From Ruegeria sp. THAF57 (GTDB taxonomy: Bacteria > Pseudomonadota > Alphaproteobacteria > Rhodobacterales > Rhodobacteraceae), in the NCBI RefSeq assembly GCF_903914075.1, contig NZ_CAIWNQ010000004.1, positions 1-64,000 of the forward strand: 64,000 nucleotides of DNA, read 5' to 3'. Made by a program: the position numbers and the translations under genes. Of this stretch, positions 37,093 through 46,335 are shown piece by piece. Below the pieces are notes generated by a model that was given only the letters and a program-made list of their open reading frames with translations, did no database searches and was not told the DNA's origin. Position 1 is the first letter of the stretch, and each line of letters begins with the position of its first letter.

Positions 37093-37875
37093 ATGCGTAT
37101 TCTTCTGACCAACGATGATGGAATAAACGCTCCGGGGCTTATCGCGCTCGAGGCGATTGCCGCAGAACTTGCAGGGCCGGATGGGGAGGTTTGGGTCGTC
37201 GCGCCGGCATTCGAACAATCCGGCGTTGGTCACTGCATCAGCTATACGCATCCGATGATGATGGCCCAGTTGGGTGAACGTCGGTTTGCGGCTGAAGGGT
37301 CGCCAGCCGATTGCGTGCTGGCTGGCTTGCACGACGTGATGAAGGATGCGCCGCCGGATTTGGTTTTGTCGGGTGTGAATCGTGGAAACAACTCGGCCGA
37401 AAACACGCTGTATTCTGGAACCGTGGGCGGCGCGATGGAAGCCGCCTTACAAGGTATCCCAGCGATCGCGTTGTCGCAGTATTTCGGCCCGCGCAACCTT
37501 GGGCTGGACGATCCCTTTGAGACAGCAACCCGGCACGGCGCCGACCTTGTGCGGAAAATTCTGGATGCTACCCCAGCAGAACAGGGCGATTACCGGCTGT
37601 TTTATAACGTGAATTTCCCTCCGGTTCCTGCGGATGAAGTGCTAGGTACTCGGATCGCGCCGCAAGGGTTCCGCCGGGATACACATTTCTCGGTCGAACC
37701 TCATAGCTCTCCTTCGGGGCGGCGCTTTTTGTGGATCAAAGGGGGCTATCAGCACAACCCGACCGCGCCCGGAACGGACGCCGCAGTAAATCTGGCCGGT
37801 TATATTTCGGTTACGCCGATGCGCGCGGACCTGACCGCGCATGACACGCTTGAGGCATTGAAGTCGATCGAATGA
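37093..37875 (+). CDS. surE: 5'/3'-nucleotidase SurE
   Basis: A 260-residue metal-dependent phosphatase acting on nucleoside monophosphates. The metal site is N7-D8-D9-G10 in [22 protein letters not shown] and [23 protein letters not shown] are the further family blocks. ATG at 37093 gives the standard N-terminus; the ATG at 37084 is 3 codons upstream. It overlaps pcm by ATGA, and nlpD follows, as in the surE-pcm-nlpD set of many proteobacteria. Confidence 0.95.
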   Translation: MRILLTNDDGINAPGLIALEAIAAELAGPDGEVWVVAPAFEQSGVGHCISYTHPMMMAQLGERRFAAEGSPADCVLAGLHDVMKDAPPDLVLSGVNRGNNSAENTLYSGTVGGAMEAALQGIPAIALSQYFGPRNLGLDDPFETATRHGADLVRKILDATPAEQGDYRLFYNVNFPPVPADEVLGTRIAPQGFRRDTHFSVEPHSSPSGRRFLWIKGGYQHNPTAPGTDAAVNLAGYISVTPMRADLTAHDTLEALKSIE

Positions 37876-38522
37876 GCGGACCAAGCGCAGAAACCATTAT
37901 GCAATTTCTATTTGCCCTGCGCTCGCGCGGGGTGACGGATGCACGTGTTCTGGCCGCGATGGAGCAGATTGATCGTGGAAAGTTCGTCAAAGGCCTGTTT
38001 TCTGAGCGTGCCTATGAAGACACGCCGTTGCCGATTGCCTGTGGTCAAACAATAAGTCAGCCGTCAGTAGTTGGGCTTATGACGCAGGCGCTGGACGTGC
38101 GGCCGCGCGATACCGTTTTGGAAATCGGCACAGGGTCAGGATATCAGGCCGCCGTCCTGTCCAAGCTGGCGCGCCGGGTTTACACCGTCGAGCGTCACAA
38201 GCGGCTGGTCCGCGAAACCGGGGAGTTGTTCCGCGATATGGGGCTGACCAACGTGACAGCAATGCTGTCGGATGGATCCTTTGGCCTGCCGGAGCAGGCG
38301 CCGTTCGACCGCATCATTGTGACGGCGGCGGCGGAAGACCCTCCCGGGCCGCTCTTGGCGCAGCTCAAAATCGGCGGTATCATGGTTTTACCGGTGGGGC
38401 AGTCGGATGCGGTTCAGACGTTGATCCGCGTACGGCGAACCGAGACCGGCCTGGACTATGATGAATTGTTGCCCGTTCGTTTCGTGCCTCTGCTAGAGGG
38501 GTTGGGAAAAGAAGGGGCGTAA
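37872..38522 (+). CDS. pcm: Protein-L-isoaspartate O-methyltransferase
   Basis: A 216-residue SAM enzyme that methylates isoaspartyl residues so that damaged proteins can be repaired. Pre-motif [17 protein letters not shown] and motif [16 protein letters not shown] are clear, as are [10 protein letters not shown] and GGIMVLPVG. Length is normal. It is translationally coupled with surE (ATGA) and followed after 62 bases by the nlpD-like gene. Confidence 0.95.
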   Translation: MSGPSAETIMQFLFALRSRGVTDARVLAAMEQIDRGKFVKGLFSERAYEDTPLPIACGQTISQPSVVGLMTQALDVRPRDTVLEIGTGSGYQAAVLSKLARRVYTVERHKRLVRETGELFRDMGLTNVTAMLSDGSFGLPEQAPFDRIIVTAAAEDPPGPLLAQLKIGGIMVLPVGQSDAVQTLIRVRRTETGLDYDELLPVRFVPLLEGLGKEGA

Positions 38523-38584
38523 AGGATTACTTTGCAATTACACCGGAACCCCGGCCAACAGGGGCAGGTGATGAGGACAGCAAA

Positions 38585-39748
38585 ATGAGAGCAGTTTCCA
38601 AGTCAGCGATACGACGCTGCGCAACCGGAGCCGCGGCTCTGGCCCTTTTGGCGGGATGTGAAGGCCCGCTCGACTATGATCTGCGCGGGCAGGTCGGCGG
38701 GTTTTCGACAACCGATGCGGCGCAATCCGCGACGACAAGCCGTCCGGCGCCGGATGCACGCGGCGTGATCAGCTATCCAACATATCAGGTGGCCATAGCG
38801 CGCCGTGGTGACACGGTGAGGGATGTTGCCGCGCGGGTCGGGTTGCCTGAGGGCGAGCTTGCCACCTTCAACGGCCTCAAGCCGACGGACACACTGCGTG
38901 ATGGCGAGGTTGTCGCCCTGCCTCGGACGGTGGGTGCCGCAAGTACGGTGGATATCGCCACGATCGCCGGAACGGCTATTGACGACGCGCCGACGGATGG
39001 GTCTGTTCGAACGTCGACTCTGGAGCCTGCGCAACCTGCCGCGGCACCAGCCCCGGCCCCAGAAACTGCTGGCCCAGAACCGATCCGGCACAAGGTCAAG
39101 CGGGGTGAAACAGCCTTTACGATCTCAAGGCTTTATGATGTGCCGGTGGACGCGCTTGCCGATTGGAACGGCTTGGATTCAGACTTTACCGTGCGTGAGG
39201 GGCAGTTCCTGCTGATCCCGATCAAAAGCCAACCTGCGCCGCAACAGGTAAGCCAACCGGCAACCAATGTCACGCAGCCGGGGCAGGGGTCTCCGACGCC
39301 CACTCCGCCAAGCGCGACGCAACCTTTGCCGGAAGAAGTGATCGCGCCAGCAAAGCCTGCACCTGATGTCACGGCCGAAGCCCCAACCAACCAGAGTAAC
39401 TCCCTGTTGGGTCTGCCCGTCACGGGGACGATTATCCGTACCTATAACAAGGGAAAGAACGAGGGCATTGATATCGCGGCGGCACCGGGAACTGCGGTGA
39501 AAGCCGCCGAAGCCGGTACGGTGGCCGCGATCACCGCAGACGCTGATCAGGTGCCGATCATCGTGGTGAAGCACAAGAACGACTTGCTGACCGTTTATGC
39601 AAATGTTGAAAACATTACGGTGAAAAAGGGTGATCGCGTACGCCGGGGCGAAAAGATTGCTGCATTGCGTGGCGGCGACAATGCCTATGTCCATTTCGAG
39701 GTTCGGAAAGGGTTCGAAGCCGTCGATCCGGAACCATACCTGAACTAA
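38585..39748 (+). CDS. nlpD: NlpD-like lipoprotein with LysM and degenerate LytM domain
   Basis: A 387-residue envelope lipoprotein. The lipobox L-L-A-G-C25 is followed by a linker, a first LysM (about 60-105, VAIARRGDTVRDVAARVG), a Pro/Ala linker, a second LysM (about 170-215) and an M23/LytM domain (about 275-387). The zinc ligands are degraded: N-E-G-I-D replaces HxGxD, and YVHFEV replaces HLHFEV. This matches NlpD, which activates amidases instead of cutting murein itself. It is followed by a hairpin and repeat copy D. Confidence 0.9.
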   Translation: MRAVSKSAIRRCATGAAALALLAGCEGPLDYDLRGQVGGFSTTDAAQSATTSRPAPDARGVISYPTYQVAIARRGDTVRDVAARVGLPEGELATFNGLKPTDTLRDGEVVALPRTVGAASTVDIATIAGTAIDDAPTDGSVRTSTLEPAQPAAAPAPAPETAGPEPIRHKVKRGETAFTISRLYDVPVDALADWNGLDSDFTVREGQFLLIPIKSQPAPQQVSQPATNVTQPGQGSPTPTPPSATQPLPEEVIAPAKPAPDVTAEAPTNQSNSLLGLPVTGTIIRTYNKGKNEGIDIAAAPGTAVKAAEAGTVAAITADADQVPIIVVKHKNDLLTVYANVENITVKKGDRVRRGEKIAALRGGDNAYVHFEVRKGFEAVDPEPYLN

Positions 39749-39753
39749 AGAGA

Positions 39754-39805
39754 ATGGCCCTGATCGGGCCATACCTACGGTGGGGATATTTTTAGCCAGA
39801 TGAAG
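39754..39805 (+). repeat. Gene-end repeat element, copy D
   Basis: ATGGCCC (39754-39760) pairs with GGGCCAT (39766-39772). A 9-base spacer, ACCTACGGT, then GGGGATATTTTTAGCCAG and ATGAAG follow, to 39805. It begins 5 bases after the nlpD stop and lies between convergent genes. Its hairpin arms are identical to those of copy E. Confidence 0.87.
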
Positions 39806-39811
39806 CGCGGA

Positions 39812-40483
39812 TCACGCTTCGGGGTCGTAGTCGCACAGTCTTTTGCCGGGTTCGTCGGCAAATATCTCTGGCAAGGGGTGAACGGATTCGATCAGGTCTA
39901 CGCGGAAGACGCGGAAGGCTGCTCGTACTTCGCACCATGCTGTCAGGGTCCAGACGCGGCCCCAGTACTCCATATGCAGGGGGCGGATCGTGCGGTCGGT
40001 CAGCGCGCCGTCGATGCGGCGGTAGGACAGGTGGAGCTTTTGGCGCGACTTGATGGCGGATCGGATTGGCGCCATATGCGCTAGCCCGCGCGCGGCATCG
40101 GCAAAGGGATAAACGGCGAATTTCCAGGCGTCGGCCTCGGCCACGACCTGTGTGGGCAATACGGCATCAATCTTGTCGGCCAGCGTTTCGGCGGCGGCTT
40201 TCAGATCCGGGTCGGCGGCTTCGGCCACGATCGCCATGCCAAGGTTCAGTGCTTCAAGCTCGGCCGGGGTCAGGTTCAGGGGGGGCAGGGTGATCTGTTC
40301 GCGCACCATGTAGCCTACGCCGCGTTCTCCCTCGACCGGGACGCCCGAAGCGACCAGAGTATCCATGTCGCGATAGATCGTGCGAACCGACACCTCAAGC
40401 CGGTCCGCAATGTCCTGCGCGCGGTGCAGTTTGCCGTCGCGCAGAATCTGGATGATGTCGAACAGGCGGTCAGTGCGGCGCAT
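39812..40483 (-). CDS. YafY/WYL family transcriptional regulator
   Basis: A 223-residue regulator with an N-terminal HTH_11 winged helix (1-60, LHRAQDIADRLEVSVRTIYRDMDTL) and a WYL domain (about 130-205, LHMEYWGRVWTLTAWCEVRAAFRVFRVDLI), which senses small ligands in related proteins. It follows a monooxygenase-like gene on the same strand (gap 21 bases). An exact inverted repeat upstream of that gene is the probable operator, which suggests autogenous control of the pair. Confidence 0.9.
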   Translation of the reverse strand: MRRTDRLFDIIQILRDGKLHRAQDIADRLEVSVRTIYRDMDTLVASGVPVEGERGVGYMVREQITLPPLNLTPAELEALNLGMAIVAEAADPDLKAAAETLADKIDAVLPTQVVAEADAWKFAVYPFADAARGLAHMAPIRSAIKSRQKLHLSYRRIDGALTDRTIRPLHMEYWGRVWTLTAWCEVRAAFRVFRVDLIESVHPLPEIFADEPGKRLCDYDPEA

Positions 40484-40504
40484 GACACGCCGTTCCGACC
40501 GCGA

Positions 40505-40810
40505 TCAGACGGTCATGTTCCATAGCACATTCTCATGGCGCATCTGGAGGCTTTCCGGATTGATCGCAGCCATCAGATCTGCGCAAAAGTCCTGCTGCGG
40601 GAATTGCGCGGCGGCGTCTTTGGCCGCTTTCATATCCGTCCAGACAACGTAGTCGGTCCAGCGGCCATCCTCGCCCTGACTTAAGTGTCGGTGGGTGAAG
40701 CCGGGGGCAGACCGAACAAAGCCTTCGGAGGCCTGGCTGAGTTTCACAAACTCTTCCGGCGTGGTGCCATTGGCGAGGCTGAAGGTGACGATTTCTGCAA
40801 CATGGGTCAT
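40505..40810 (-). CDS. Antibiotic biosynthesis monooxygenase (ABM)-like small protein
   Basis: A 101-residue protein with the dimeric alpha+beta barrel pattern: VAEIVTFSLANGTTPEEFVKLSQASEGFVRSAPGF, then RHLSQGEDGRWTDYVVWTDMKAAKDAAAQF. Members degrade quinones or haem, or bind small hydrophobic molecules; the activity here is not clear. It is the first gene of the pair with the WYL regulator and is the likely regulated target. ATG at 40810 has a weak GAGAC ribosome site. Confidence 0.78.
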   Translation of the reverse strand: MTHVAEIVTFSLANGTTPEEFVKLSQASEGFVRSAPGFTHRHLSQGEDGRWTDYVVWTDMKAAKDAAAQFPQQDFCADLMAAINPESLQMRHENVLWNMTV

Positions 40811-40857
40811 TTGAGTCTCCGTTGACCAGGTTTCGATGTCCTTTGCCTAGTCGACTA

Positions 40858-40881
40858 CAACTGACATAAACCTGTCAGTTG
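40858..40881. promoter_or_regulatory. Exact inverted repeat upstream of the ABM-WYL pair
   Basis: CAACTGACA (40858-40866) and TGTCAGTTG (40873-40881) are exact reverse complements with a 6-base spacer, 48 bases before the ATG of the ABM-like gene. This is a textbook dimer operator shape and probably binds the WYL regulator. On the plus strand it lies 149 bases before tatA. Confidence 0.7.
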
Positions 40882-41029
40882 AAAAATGCGAGTCTCAAAA
40901 ATACGCGTATGGCGATCAAATTTACTGCCCAAATTGCAAGCCTTCACTTTTGCAAACGGGGATCCGGGCGTAGACACGAACTCAGATCACATTCCCGGCG
41001 CAGTGCGTCGATGTACAAGGAGATATGAC

Positions 41030-41245
41030 ATGCTCAACAATATCGGCCTTCCCGGTCTTCTGCTGATTGCGGTTGTGGTGCTGGTGCTGTTTGGCCGCGG
41101 CAAGATCAGCTCGCTCATGGGTGAAGTGGGTAAAGGTATCACTTCGTTCAAAAAGGGCGTCAAAGAAGGCGCGGATGAGTTGGAACAGGACGCGTCCGAG
41201 CTGGCAAAGGACGTCACGCCCGAGACTGACAAAGACAAGGCATAA
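41030..41245 (+). CDS. tatA: Sec-independent translocase subunit TatA
   Basis: A 71-residue protein that forms the translocation pore for folded proteins. It has one short membrane helix (about 6-22, [17 protein letters not shown]), the hinge FGRGK, an amphipathic helix ([20 protein letters not shown]) and an acidic tail. ATG at 41030 has CAAGGAG upstream, which overrules longer frames. It is the first gene of tatABC, with 6 bases to tatB. Confidence 0.95.
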   Translation: MLNNIGLPGLLLIAVVVLVLFGRGKISSLMGEVGKGITSFKKGVKEGADELEQDASELAKDVTPETDKDKA

Positions 41246-41251
41246 GACCAG

Positions 41252-41710
41252 ATGTTTGATCTGGGCTGGACCGAGCTTCTGGTCATTGGCATCGTGGCCC
41301 TGATCGTTGTGGGCCCAAAGGACCTGCCTGTGCTGTTCCGCAATGTTGGCCGTTGGGTCGGCAAGGCACGTGGTATGGCGCGCGAATTCAGCAGTGCGAT
41401 GAACGAGGCCGCAGATCAGGCTGGTGTCAATGAAATCAAAAAGGGGCTGAACGCGGCGTCCAATCCGGTTGGCACAGCCATGGACGGCGTGAAAGAAGCC
41501 GCACAGGAAATGGCCAAGAGCATGGATCCGACCAAGTTCGACCCCGACAGCGAAACCGGCAAACTGGCGGCAGAACGGGCAGAGCAGGCGAAAAAGATTC
41601 AGGCCTCGACCGCGCGCGCGGCTGCCGAACGCAAGGCCAAGGAAGCTGCTGAAGCTTTGGCCAAAGCGGAAGAAGCCGAGGCCGCGCTGAATACCGAAAG
41701 CAAGACATGA
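41252..41710 (+). CDS. tatB: Sec-independent translocase subunit TatB
   Basis: A 152-residue component of the twin-arginine receptor complex. It starts [26 protein letters not shown], the classical TatB signature with conserved Glu8 and Pro in the hinge. An amphipathic helix and a long Ala/Lys/Glu coiled tail (about 100-150) follow. It overlaps tatC by 4 bases. Confidence 0.95.
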   Translation: MFDLGWTELLVIGIVALIVVGPKDLPVLFRNVGRWVGKARGMAREFSSAMNEAADQAGVNEIKKGLNAASNPVGTAMDGVKEAAQEMAKSMDPTKFDPDSETGKLAAERAEQAKKIQASTARAAAERKAKEAAEALAKAEEAEAALNTESKT

Positions 41711-42585
41711 CCAAGACCGACGAGATCGAGGACAGCTCGGCCCCATTGATCGAGCATCTGGCGGAGCTGCGCACGCGGCTCATTCACTGCGTCGTGGCGT
41801 TTCTGATTGGTATGATCATCTGCTTTACGGTGGCCACCCCGCTATTCAACTTCCTGACACGGCCCTTGTGTGACGTTCTGGCCGAACGCGGGCAAGATTG
41901 CGGGCTGATCTTCATCTCGCCGCAGGAAGGTTTCTTTGTGGCCATCAAGGTCTCGCTGCTTGGCGGGTTCATTCTCGCGTTCCCCTATATCGGGATGCAG
42001 ATGTGGCGGTTCGTTGCTCCGGGGTTGTATAAATCCGAAAAGAACGCGTTCCTGCCGTTCATGCTGGCCTCGCCCTTCATGTTCCTGCTGGGTGCAAGTT
42101 TTGCCTTCTACGTCGTTACGCCGTTGGCCTATGACTTCTTCCTTGGGTTCCAGCAGTTCGGGGCCGAAGGTGAGGCAGTGACCGAAGGAGCAACTGCCGC
42201 CCCACTGAGCGTGGTTTTCCAAGGCTCGGCGCAGGAGTATCTGAATCTGACGATCAAGTTCATTGTGGCCTTTGGCCTGTGCTTTCAACTGCCGGTTCTG
42301 CTGACCCTGATGGGGAAGGCGGGACTGGTGACGGCCGAAGGTCTGGGATCAGTCCGCAAATACGCCGTGGTCGCCATTCTGGTGCTGGCCGCGCTGGTGA
42401 CTCCGCCGGACGTGATCACTCAGGTCATTTTGTTTGTGGTGGTCTACGGGCTGTATGAAATCTCGATCTTCCTCGTCGCCCGCGTCGAGAAAAAGCGCGA
42501 GGAACAGCTGCGCGCCGATGGCTATTACGATGATGATGAAGAAGAGGCGGATGCCGAGATCATTCGCGACGAAGACGGTAAATAA
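41707..42585 (+). CDS. tatC: Sec-independent translocase subunit TatC
   Basis: A 292-residue polytopic protein with six membrane helices that recognises twin-arginine signal peptides. The N-terminal [13 protein letters not shown] is the family signature; [15 protein letters not shown] and the periplasmic loops follow. The acidic C-terminal tail ([19 protein letters not shown]) is longer than in E. coli. The start overlaps tatB (ATGA). It is followed by a strong terminator. Confidence 0.96.
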   Translation: MTKTDEIEDSSAPLIEHLAELRTRLIHCVVAFLIGMIICFTVATPLFNFLTRPLCDVLAERGQDCGLIFISPQEGFFVAIKVSLLGGFILAFPYIGMQMWRFVAPGLYKSEKNAFLPFMLASPFMFLLGASFAFYVVTPLAYDFFLGFQQFGAEGEAVTEGATAAPLSVVFQGSAQEYLNLTIKFIVAFGLCFQLPVLLTLMGKAGLVTAEGLGSVRKYAVVAILVLAALVTPPDVITQVILFVVVYGLYEISIFLVARVEKKREEQLRADGYYDDDEEEADAEIIRDEDGK

Positions 42586-42606
42586 CCGCACTTTGAGCTG
42601 AAAATC

Positions 42607-42640
42607 AGGCGCGCCACCGCTGGGCGCGCCTTTTTCTTTT
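42607..42640 (+). terminator. Rho-independent terminator of tatABC
   Basis: AGGCGCGCC (42607-42615) pairs with GGCGCGCCT (42623-42631), followed by TTTTCTTTT. It starts 22 bases after the tatC stop. Confidence 0.92.
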
Positions 42641-42703
42641 CTGGACCTTGTTGCGCAAGCCAGAACATGGTTTGAAATCCCGACGACAAGACCGGAGGCC
42701 TCC

Positions 42704-43546
42704 ATGGACGACCAAGCCCTGAACCGCATTGCTGACGCTCTGGAACGGATGGCCCCAGCACCCTTGGCCGCACCTGATTTCAGTGCGGCCCCAGCCTTTG
42801 TCTGGAATGTGGACCCCGACTGGCTTGAGCCGGTGACCAAGGTCAACCGGGTTGATCTGGACCTACTGGTTGGGATCAACCGGTCCCGAGACACGCTGCT
42901 GGACAACACGCGGCGTTTTGCATCCGGATTCAAAGCCAACAATGCGCTTCTGTGGGGAGCGCGCGGGATGGGAAAATCCAGCCTTGTCAAAGCGGTCCAC
43001 GGCACCTTGCAATCCGACCATCCCAACCTGAAATTGGTGGAACTCCAGCGCGAGGATATGAGCTCGGTCGCGCGCCTGCTGAACCATTTGCGCGCCGCGC
43101 CGTACCGGTTCATCCTGTTCTGTGACGATCTCTCGTTCAGCCATGATGATCAGCATTACAAGTCGCTCAAGGCCGTGTTGGATGGCGGCATCGAAGGCCG
43201 CCCGGAAAACGTTGTTTTCTATGCTACTTCGAACCGCCGCCACCTGATGCCACGGGACATGATCGAAAACGAACGCTCCAGCGCCATCAACCCGTCCGAG
43301 GCGGTCGAGGAAAAGGTCTCACTGTCGGATCGCTTCGGGCTGTGGCTGGGCTTCCACCCCTGTGATCAGGACGAATACCTCGCCATGATCGACCGCTATT
43401 GCACCGCCTACGGAGTCTCGGTCGACGCAGACACCTTACGCGCCGAAGCGATCGAATGGCAGGCCACACGTGGCGCGCGCTCGGGCCGCGTGGCGTGGCA
43501 ATTTTTCGTCGATCTGGCAGGGCGCACCGGCACCCACATAGGCTGA
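42704..43546 (+). CDS. DUF815 family AAA+ ATPase
   Basis: A 280-residue P-loop ATPase of the DUF815 group. Walker A is WGARGMGKSSLVKA (about 84-97) and Walker B ILFCDDLSF. The sensor region has FYATSNRRHLMPRDMIENE, and the family pattern EEKVSLSDRFGLWLGF is clear. It is soluble. No function is established that I know of. It stands alone after tatABC and ends in repeat copy E. Confidence 0.88.
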   Translation: MDDQALNRIADALERMAPAPLAAPDFSAAPAFVWNVDPDWLEPVTKVNRVDLDLLVGINRSRDTLLDNTRRFASGFKANNALLWGARGMGKSSLVKAVHGTLQSDHPNLKLVELQREDMSSVARLLNHLRAAPYRFILFCDDLSFSHDDQHYKSLKAVLDGGIEGRPENVVFYATSNRRHLMPRDMIENERSSAINPSEAVEEKVSLSDRFGLWLGFHPCDQDEYLAMIDRYCTAYGVSVDADTLRAEAIEWQATRGARSGRVAWQFFVDLAGRTGTHIG

Positions 43547-43554
43547 TCCGCCCG

Positions 43555-43605
43555 CTTCATCTGGCTGAAAATATCCCCGCCAGAGGCATGGCCCGAAAGG
43601 GCCAT
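43555..43605 (-). repeat. Gene-end repeat element, copy E
   Basis: On the minus strand the hairpin ATGGCCC-TTTC-GGGCCAT (43605 down to 43588) is followed by GCCTCTGGC and GGGGATATTTTCAGCCAG, then ATGAAG ending at 43555. It lies 2 bases after the stop of the convergent SDR gene and 8 bases after the DUF815 gene. The hairpin arms equal those of copy D, and the spacer nearly equals that of copy A. Confidence 0.87.
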
Positions 43606-43607
43606 TC

Positions 43608-44252
43608 CTAGAGCAGAGCCAATATCCGCGCGGCTTCGTCTGCCGTGGGTGTCAGCGCGGCGCGATCCTCACCGGGGTGGAATCTGGCCCGAACCGCCGT
43701 TGGCATTGGCGCGGGCTCAACGATGGAAACGCGTGGACCGGTGCGTTCGGTTTCGGCTGCCCAACTACGCGCCAACGCGATCTGGGCCGCTTTGGTCGCA
43801 CCATAGATACCATAGAATTTCTGGCCCGCCTTTGGATCGTCGAAAAACACGGCATGCCCGGTTTCACCCAACAAAGGAGCCACGTATGGGATCAGTATGG
43901 ACGTCGCCGTCGCGTTGATGCTTGCGGCCTTTGTCCATTCTTTGGGATCTACAAAATGAACGGGTGTCAGCGCCGAGGTGTGGATAGCAGTATGCGCCCA
44001 CAAGTCCACCTTGCCCCAACGGTCATGGATGCTGCGGCACAGGGTGGCCATTGCGTTTGGATCGGCGATATCCATGGGGGCCAGCGTCGCTGAGCCACCT
44101 TTGGCCTGAATGCGGTCGTCCAGTTCTTCCAACCCGCCGGTCGTGCGGGCGACGGCAACAATGTGATACTCCGGCGCGAGGGCCTCGGCTAAAGCAGCAC
44201 CCAGGCCGCGCGAGGCCCCGGTGATAAGGGCGATTTTGGTCTGATCGGTCAT
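43608..44252 (-). CDS. SDR family oxidoreductase
   Basis: A 214-residue short-chain dehydrogenase. The cofactor loop is T11-G-A-S-R-G-L-G18, and the active site YGIYGATKAAQ gives the Y..xxK pattern. NAG is replaced by AHTAIHTS. It is shorter than usual (about 245) because the C-terminal substrate lid is reduced. R and A residues after beta2 (VARTTGG) favour NADPH. Substrate unknown. ATG at 44252 is chosen at the family N-terminus. Confidence 0.85.
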   Translation of the reverse strand: MTDQTKIALITGASRGLGAALAEALAPEYHIVAVARTTGGLEELDDRIQAKGGSATLAPMDIADPNAMATLCRSIHDRWGKVDLWAHTAIHTSALTPVHFVDPKEWTKAASINATATSILIPYVAPLLGETGHAVFFDDPKAGQKFYGIYGATKAAQIALARSWAAETERTGPRVSIVEPAPMPTAVRARFHPGEDRAALTPTADEAARILALL

Positions 44253-44294
44253 GGATGCGGTTTGGACCCCTGGGCGCAAAGCGTCAAGACAGGA

Positions 44295-44543
44295 TTAGCT
44301 GCCGGGGATGGCGATCCGCTTGGTTTGGCCGCTTTGTCGCAGCATCACTCCCTCGTCATCAATGGCGACCACGGTGCCCGAAGCAATACGGCTACCCGGT
44401 TTGACCTCTTTCACGCGGCCTGATGACAAGCGCACCAAAGCACGCATATCGGCTTTGGAGCCAAAAATTCCAAGTAAGGAAACTGAGTTCTTTTTTAACG
44501 CGCCCTTCTGCGTGGCAGCGCTTTTGACGGTGGCGTTTGACAT
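44295..44543 (-). CDS. Small protein resembling the HR domain of GspC/PilP
   Basis: An 82-residue protein with no signal peptide. LLGIFGSKADMRALVRLSSGRVKEVKPGSRIASGTVVAIDDEGVMLRQSG resembles the homology-region domain of type II secretion GspC and PilP-like pilus proteins. It is preceded by a short polar segment (MSNATVKSAATQKGALKKNS). It is unusual to see this module alone and without a membrane anchor. ATG at 44543 is chosen, though the ribosome site is poor. It may be an N-terminally shortened relic. Confidence 0.6.
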   Translation of the reverse strand: MSNATVKSAATQKGALKKNSVSLLGIFGSKADMRALVRLSSGRVKEVKPGSRIASGTVVAIDDEGVMLRQSGQTKRIAIPGS

Positions 44544-44752
44544 GAACTGCGGCCGGGGCGCATGACCCCAACCCCTTATGTTGAGTGGTTGGTGACAGGG
44601 GGCTATCAAAGGCGCGGCCGGAACAAAAGATGCGGTTGTCAGGCCGTTCCGTCACATCCCAGGCCGGCCTAGCGAACCCATTGCGAATGCGCCTCCTTCG
44701 CCAGAGGGTTGTGCGCGGAAATCAACCAATCGTTCCCTCGATGGGCACCAAA

Positions 44753-44785
44753 AATGGCCCGATCGCCTAAGCAATGCGGGCCATT
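44753..44785 (-). terminator. Terminator of purF
   Basis: AATGGCCC (44753-44760) and GGGCCATT (44778-44785) form the stem. On the minus strand the right-hand side continues into a run of T (ATTTTT at 44755-44750). It lies 27 bases after the purF stop. The arms share ATGGCCC/GGGCCAT with repeat copies D and E. Confidence 0.8.
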
Positions 44786-44811
44786 GTCACAACTGATTCG
44801 CGATGTAGCTC

Positions 44812-46335
44812 TTAGCCAGAGGCCAGCTTGGCCGCGTTCCACGACCCGCCCGGTATCTGCATGTCCTCGCGCTTTTTGCTGACCCGAGTGCTGTTTTCCA
44901 GCGTGTCTAAATAGTCTTCGCTGACGCTGCCGGTGATGTACTTGCCGTCAAAGCATGAACAGTCAAATGCTTCGATCTCGGGGTTGCCTTCCTTCGCCGC
45001 CCAGATCAGGTCGTCGAGGTGCTGATAGAACAAAGCGTCTGCACCCAACTCCTGCCGAATTTCTTCGATCTCTTTACCGTTGGCGATCAATTCATGCTTG
45101 GTGGGCATGTCGATCCCATAGACGTTGGGGTATTTCACCGGAGGCGAGGCGCTGGCGATATAGACCTTCTTCGCACCGGCCTCACGGCACATCTGTACGA
45201 TCTTTTTAATCGTGTTGCCGCGCACGATGGAGTCGTCGATCAGCAGCACGTTGTGCCCATCGAATTCCAGCGGTACAGCGTTCAGCTTGCGGCGCACGGA
45301 TTTCTGACGCTCTTCCTGACCGGGCATGATGAAAGTACGCCCGACATAGCGGTTTTTCACCAAACCTTCGCGATAGGGAATACCAGTGATTTTCGCAGCC
45401 TCAAGCGCGACAGGGCGGGCGCTGTCGGGAACCGGGATGATCCGGTCAATCTCAAGCCCTGAGTCCTGAATTTGTTTGGCCAGAGTCTGCCCCATGCGCA
45501 TCTGGGTTTTGTAAACCGATACGCCGTCCAGCAACGAATCCGGACGAGCAAGGTACACATATTCAAAGATACAGGGCGTCAACTTGCCTTCGACGGCCTG
45601 AAACTCGTGTTTGTTTCCGTCAAGGTCGATCAAGATCGCTTCGCCTGGACGCAGGTCACGCAACTTGCTGAACCCGTTGATCCCAAAAGCAACATCTTCC
45701 GAGGCAAAGGCATAGTCATCCCCGTTGCCACCTTCCTTGCGGATCGCAACGGACAGCGGGCGGATGCCATGCGGGTCACGAAACGCCAACATGCCGACCC
45801 CGGCGATCAGGCAAATGACGGAATAAGCGCCCTGAACACGCTCCATCGTCATCTTCACACCGGCGAAGATGTTGCGGATTGGATCCGCATTGCCGTTAAC
45901 TTTGATGGCATCGGCCACTTTGTCGGCCAAAACGTTCAGCAAAATCTCGGAATCTGATGTCGTGCGCAGGTGGCGGCTGTACTTGCCCGTTACCTTTGCA
46001 CGCTGTTGGGCGGTATTGGTGATGTTGCCGTTGTGGACCAGATAGATGCCGTAGGGTGCGTTCACGAAGAATGGCTGCGCCTCAGACGCGCTGAGCGACC
46101 CGGCGGTCGGATAACGGACGTGGCCAATCCCGACCTTGCCCAGCAGGGTTTCCGCGTCCTTGGCGTTGAACACGTCCTTGACCAAACCGTTGGCCTTTTT
46201 CTCGCGAAAGAACTCTCCGGTATAGGTGACGATCCCCGAGGCATCCTGACCCCGGTGCTGCAACATCAGCAGCCCGTCATAGATTTCCGCAAACACATCA
46301 TGCGTTCTGCTTGCGATCCCCAAAATCCCACACAT
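44812..46335 (-). CDS. purF: Amidophosphoribosyltransferase
   Basis: A 507-residue enzyme of the first committed step of purine synthesis, making phosphoribosylamine from PRPP and glutamine. Cys2 (MCGILGIA) is the glutaminase nucleophile after Met removal, so there is no propeptide. QHRGQDASG and GIGHVRYPT mark the Ntn domain; VLLIDDSIVRGNTIKK is the PRPP loop. It ends with a DCSCFDGKYITG region that resembles the cysteine-containing segment of iron-sulfur type relatives. The gene is monocistronic, with a terminator downstream. Confidence 0.96.
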   Translation of the reverse strand: MCGILGIASRTHDVFAEIYDGLLMLQHRGQDASGIVTYTGEFFREKKANGLVKDVFNAKDAETLLGKVGIGHVRYPTAGSLSASEAQPFFVNAPYGIYLVHNGNITNTAQQRAKVTGKYSRHLRTTSDSEILLNVLADKVADAIKVNGNADPIRNIFAGVKMTMERVQGAYSVICLIAGVGMLAFRDPHGIRPLSVAIRKEGGNGDDYAFASEDVAFGINGFSKLRDLRPGEAILIDLDGNKHEFQAVEGKLTPCIFEYVYLARPDSLLDGVSVYKTQMRMGQTLAKQIQDSGLEIDRIIPVPDSARPVALEAAKITGIPYREGLVKNRYVGRTFIMPGQEERQKSVRRKLNAVPLEFDGHNVLLIDDSIVRGNTIKKIVQMCREAGAKKVYIASASPPVKYPNVYGIDMPTKHELIANGKEIEEIRQELGADALFYQHLDDLIWAAKEGNPEIEAFDCSCFDGKYITGSVSEDYLDTLENSTRVSKKREDMQIPGGSWNAAKLASG

